Positions 6,542 through 8,017 of a stretch of DNA of 8,017 bases are shown here, piece by piece. How positions within the stretch are numbered: position 1 is the first letter of the stretch; every line of letters starts with the position of its first letter. Location: NCBI GenBank assembly GCA_017416665.1, contig JAFQBO010000191.1, forward strand, positions 1 through 8,017. Reading direction: 5' to 3'. The notes beneath the pieces are model-generated. The model was not told the origin of the DNA, did not search any database, and worked only from the letters and a program-made list of their open reading frames with translations. Origin of the DNA: Oscillospiraceae bacterium (GTDB lineage Bacteria > Bacillota > Clostridia > Oscillospirales > Ruminococcaceae). A program made the position numbers and the translations under genes.

Positions 6542-7393
6542 ATGCGTAAGTACAAAGAAAAAATAATGCACATAGTCTTTTTGATTTCAGCATGCATTTC
6601 GATTATAGCAGTTGTAACAATATGTGTATTTCTGTTTGCAAACGGAATACCTGCTATTAGTGAAATTGGTATTTTTGATTTTTTTTTCGGCAAGTCATGG
6701 AAGCCACTTGAAAATCAGTTTGGTATTTTTCCTATGATTGTGGGAAGTATTTATGTAACAGCAGGAGCAATTTTAATCGGTGTACCTCTGGGTATTCTAT
6801 GTGCAGTTTTCATGGCAAGATTCTGTCCTAAAGGATTGTATAAAATCTTAAAGCCGGCATTTGAGCTTATGGCAGGTATACCATCTATTGTCTATGGATT
6901 TTTCGGACTTATGGTCATTGTTCCGGCAATGCAGAATATTTTCGGCGGAAGCGGAAAGGGAATGCTTACAGCGTCTGTTCTGCTTGGAATAATGATACTG
7001 CCTACCATAATAGGTGTTGCTGAATCGGCAATAAGGGCTGTTCCCGAAAGTTATTATGAGGGCTCACTTGCACTTGGTGCAACAAGTGAAAGAAGTGTAT
7101 TCTTTGCAGTTCTTCCTGCCGCTAAAAACGGAATTATGGCAGGTGTGATACTTGGTATCGGACGTGCAATCGGAGAAACAATGGCTGTGGTAATGGTATG
7201 CGGAAACCAGAGTATTCTTCCTGAAAAGCTGACATCGGGAATACGCACACTTACCGCAAACATTGTACTTGAAATGGGATATGCTGCCGATCTGCACAGA
7301 GATTCGCTGATTGCAACAGCAGTTGTACTTTTCACGTTTATTCTGATTATAAACACTTTGTTTACAGTTATAAAGAACAGGAGCAGGAACTGA
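6542..7393 (+). CDS. pstC: Phosphate ABC transporter permease PstC
   Basis: PstC is one of the two membrane subunits of the phosphate importer. With the start at 6542 it has 283 residues and about six membrane segments (near 10-34, 65-91, 108-130, 142-160, 197-219 and 254-277). Family landmarks are ELMAGIPSIVYGFFG (108-122), the EAA loop with YEGSLALGATSERS...LPAA (172-193) for contact with PstB, and GRAIGETMAV (207-216), which holds the charged residues typical of PstC. The same frame stays open back to an ATG at 6491 inside pstS, but that start would overlap pstS by 32 bases and add a non-membrane tail. The start at 6542 begins MRKYKEK, has GGTGAT before it and lies 19 bp after pstS. A T9 run at 6679-6687 encodes part of DFFFGK. 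The stop is one base before the pstA start. Confidence 0.95.
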   Translation: MRKYKEKIMHIVFLISACISIIAVVTICVFLFANGIPAISEIGIFDFFFGKSWKPLENQFGIFPMIVGSIYVTAGAILIGVPLGILCAVFMARFCPKGLYKILKPAFELMAGIPSIVYGFFGLMVIVPAMQNIFGGSGKGMLTASVLLGIMILPTIIGVAESAIRAVPESYYEGSLALGATSERSVFFAVLPAAKNGIMAGVILGIGRAIGETMAVVMVCGNQSILPEKLTSGIRTLTANIVLEMGYAADLHRDSLIATAVVLFTFILIINTLFTVIKNRSRN

Positions 7394-7394
7394 T

Positions 7395-8017
7395 ATGGAA
7401 ATAGCAGAGAAATTAATACCAAACAAAATCAACAGCAGTGAAGCAATAAATACAAGAACATTAAAACAAAGACTTCGGGAATACAAAGGCAGACCAATTT
7501 CCCTGATACTGAAGCTGTTAATGCTTGTTTCCATTATCCTTTCAGCAGGTGTACTTGTAATGCTTATAGGATATATACTTGTCAAGGGTATACCTGCCCT
7601 TATCAAATTCTTTCCGTCAATTTTTGCATGGGAGTATACAAGTGAAAATGTTTCAATGACACCTGCTATTGTTAATACGGTGATAATGACGGTTTTATCA
7701 CTTGTTATTGCTGTGCCTGTGGGAATATTTGCGGCAATTTATCTTGTTGAGTATGCAAAAAGAGGCAGTAAGCTTGTAAAAATAATAAGAATTACGGCTG
7801 AAACTCTTTCGGGCATTCCGTCAATTGTATACGGACTTTTCGGCTATCTTCTTTTTGTAATTGCATTCGGCATGGGTTATTCCCTTATTTCAGGTGCTGT
7901 AACTCTTGCAATAATGATTTTACCCCTTATTATAAGAACAACTGAGGAGGCTTTGCTTTCAGTTTCTGACAGCTATCGTGAAGGAAGCTTTGGTCTTGGT
8001 GCAGGCAGACTGAGAAC
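7395..8017 (+). CDS. pstA: Phosphate ABC transporter permease PstA, 3' part beyond the window
   Basis: The frame opens at ATG 7395 and stays open to the window end, giving 207 complete codons plus two bases of the next. It has a polar N-terminal tail of about 35 residues and a first membrane segment near 36-63. The permease domain follows from about 88: TPAIVNTVIMTV, VAVP-like turn (IAVPVGIFAAIYLVEYA, 105-121), then ETLSGIPSIVYGLFG (136-150), the paired counterpart of the PstC motif. The EAA loop SDSYREGSFGLGAG (191-204) is cut off soon after. Full PstA proteins are usually about 280-300 residues, so roughly a quarter or more is missing. AGGAG (7379-7383) and CAGGAA (7384-7389) lie before the start inside the pstC end. 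pstB, and often phoU, would be expected just downstream. Confidence 0.94.
   Translation, partial: MEIAEKLIPNKINSSEAINTRTLKQRLREYKGRPISLILKLLMLVSIILSAGVLVMLIGYILVKGIPALIKFFPSIFAWEYTSENVSMTPAIVNTVIMTVLSLVIAVPVGIFAAIYLVEYAKRGSKLVKIIRITAETLSGIPSIVYGLFGYLLFVIAFGMGYSLISGAVTLAIMILPLIIRTTEEALLSVSDSYREGSFGLGAGRLR

Noticed and set aside
6301..6693. A 130-codon minus-strand frame across the pstS-pstC junction
   Set aside because: It overlaps conserved PstS and PstC coding sequence, has no motif, and its Cys- and Asn-rich content is typical of an antisense shadow.
7064..7606. A 180-codon open frame on the minus strand across the pstC-pstA junction
   Set aside because: It lies opposite two well-supported permease genes and its translation is Cys/Ser/Ile-rich without recognisable motifs, so it is a shadow of membrane-protein codon bias.

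Overview
The window is about 8 kb of low-GC DNA. Codons favour A/T, and the one clear intergenic stretch is a short AT-rich promoter region. Shine-Dalgarno sites are strong and Gram-positive in type, and both solute-binding proteins are lipoproteins with an L-T-G-C lipobox. The PstS variant resembles those I associate with Clostridia, so an anaerobic firmicute of the Ruminococcus/Oscillospiraceae or Lachnospiraceae kind is the best guess. This is inference; no rRNA or other taxonomic marker is present. All genes read on the + strand and concern phosphorus acquisition.

Positions 1-133 hold no gene. They form a dense array of inverted repeats of about 50% GC that stops abruptly where AT-rich promoter DNA begins. 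Its identity is unknown, and it may be a mobile or repeat element end or a structured RNA. Positions 137-192 carry a promoter with direct repeats of TTTAAC type. Genes 229-5524 form a tight operon: ABC ATPase, fused two-domain permease, lipoprotein solute-binding protein, phnW (2-aminoethylphosphonate:pyruvate transaminase) and phnX (phosphonoacetaldehyde hydrolase). The first three genes overlap by 4 bp at each junction. A clean intrinsic terminator lies at 5525-5560. A second promoter with the same repeat geometry (5564-5619) follows at once and drives pstS, pstC and pstA; pstA runs off the right edge.

Functionally, the first operon should import 2-aminoethylphosphonate (AEP), transaminate it to phosphonoacetaldehyde while turning pyruvate into alanine, and cleave the C-P bond to give acetaldehyde and inorganic phosphate. 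The second operon is the high-affinity phosphate importer. The two promoters align without gaps over 56 bp at 39 of 56 positions, and three TTT(A/T)AC boxes sit at identical offsets from the -10 element. This argues that one regulator, probably a PhoP-type response regulator, switches both on when phosphate is scarce.

The most unusual protein is PstS. Its two lobes appear in reversed order compared with E. coli and B. subtilis PstS, with the break exactly in the inter-lobe linker. That is a natural circular permutation of a type II periplasmic-binding-protein fold.
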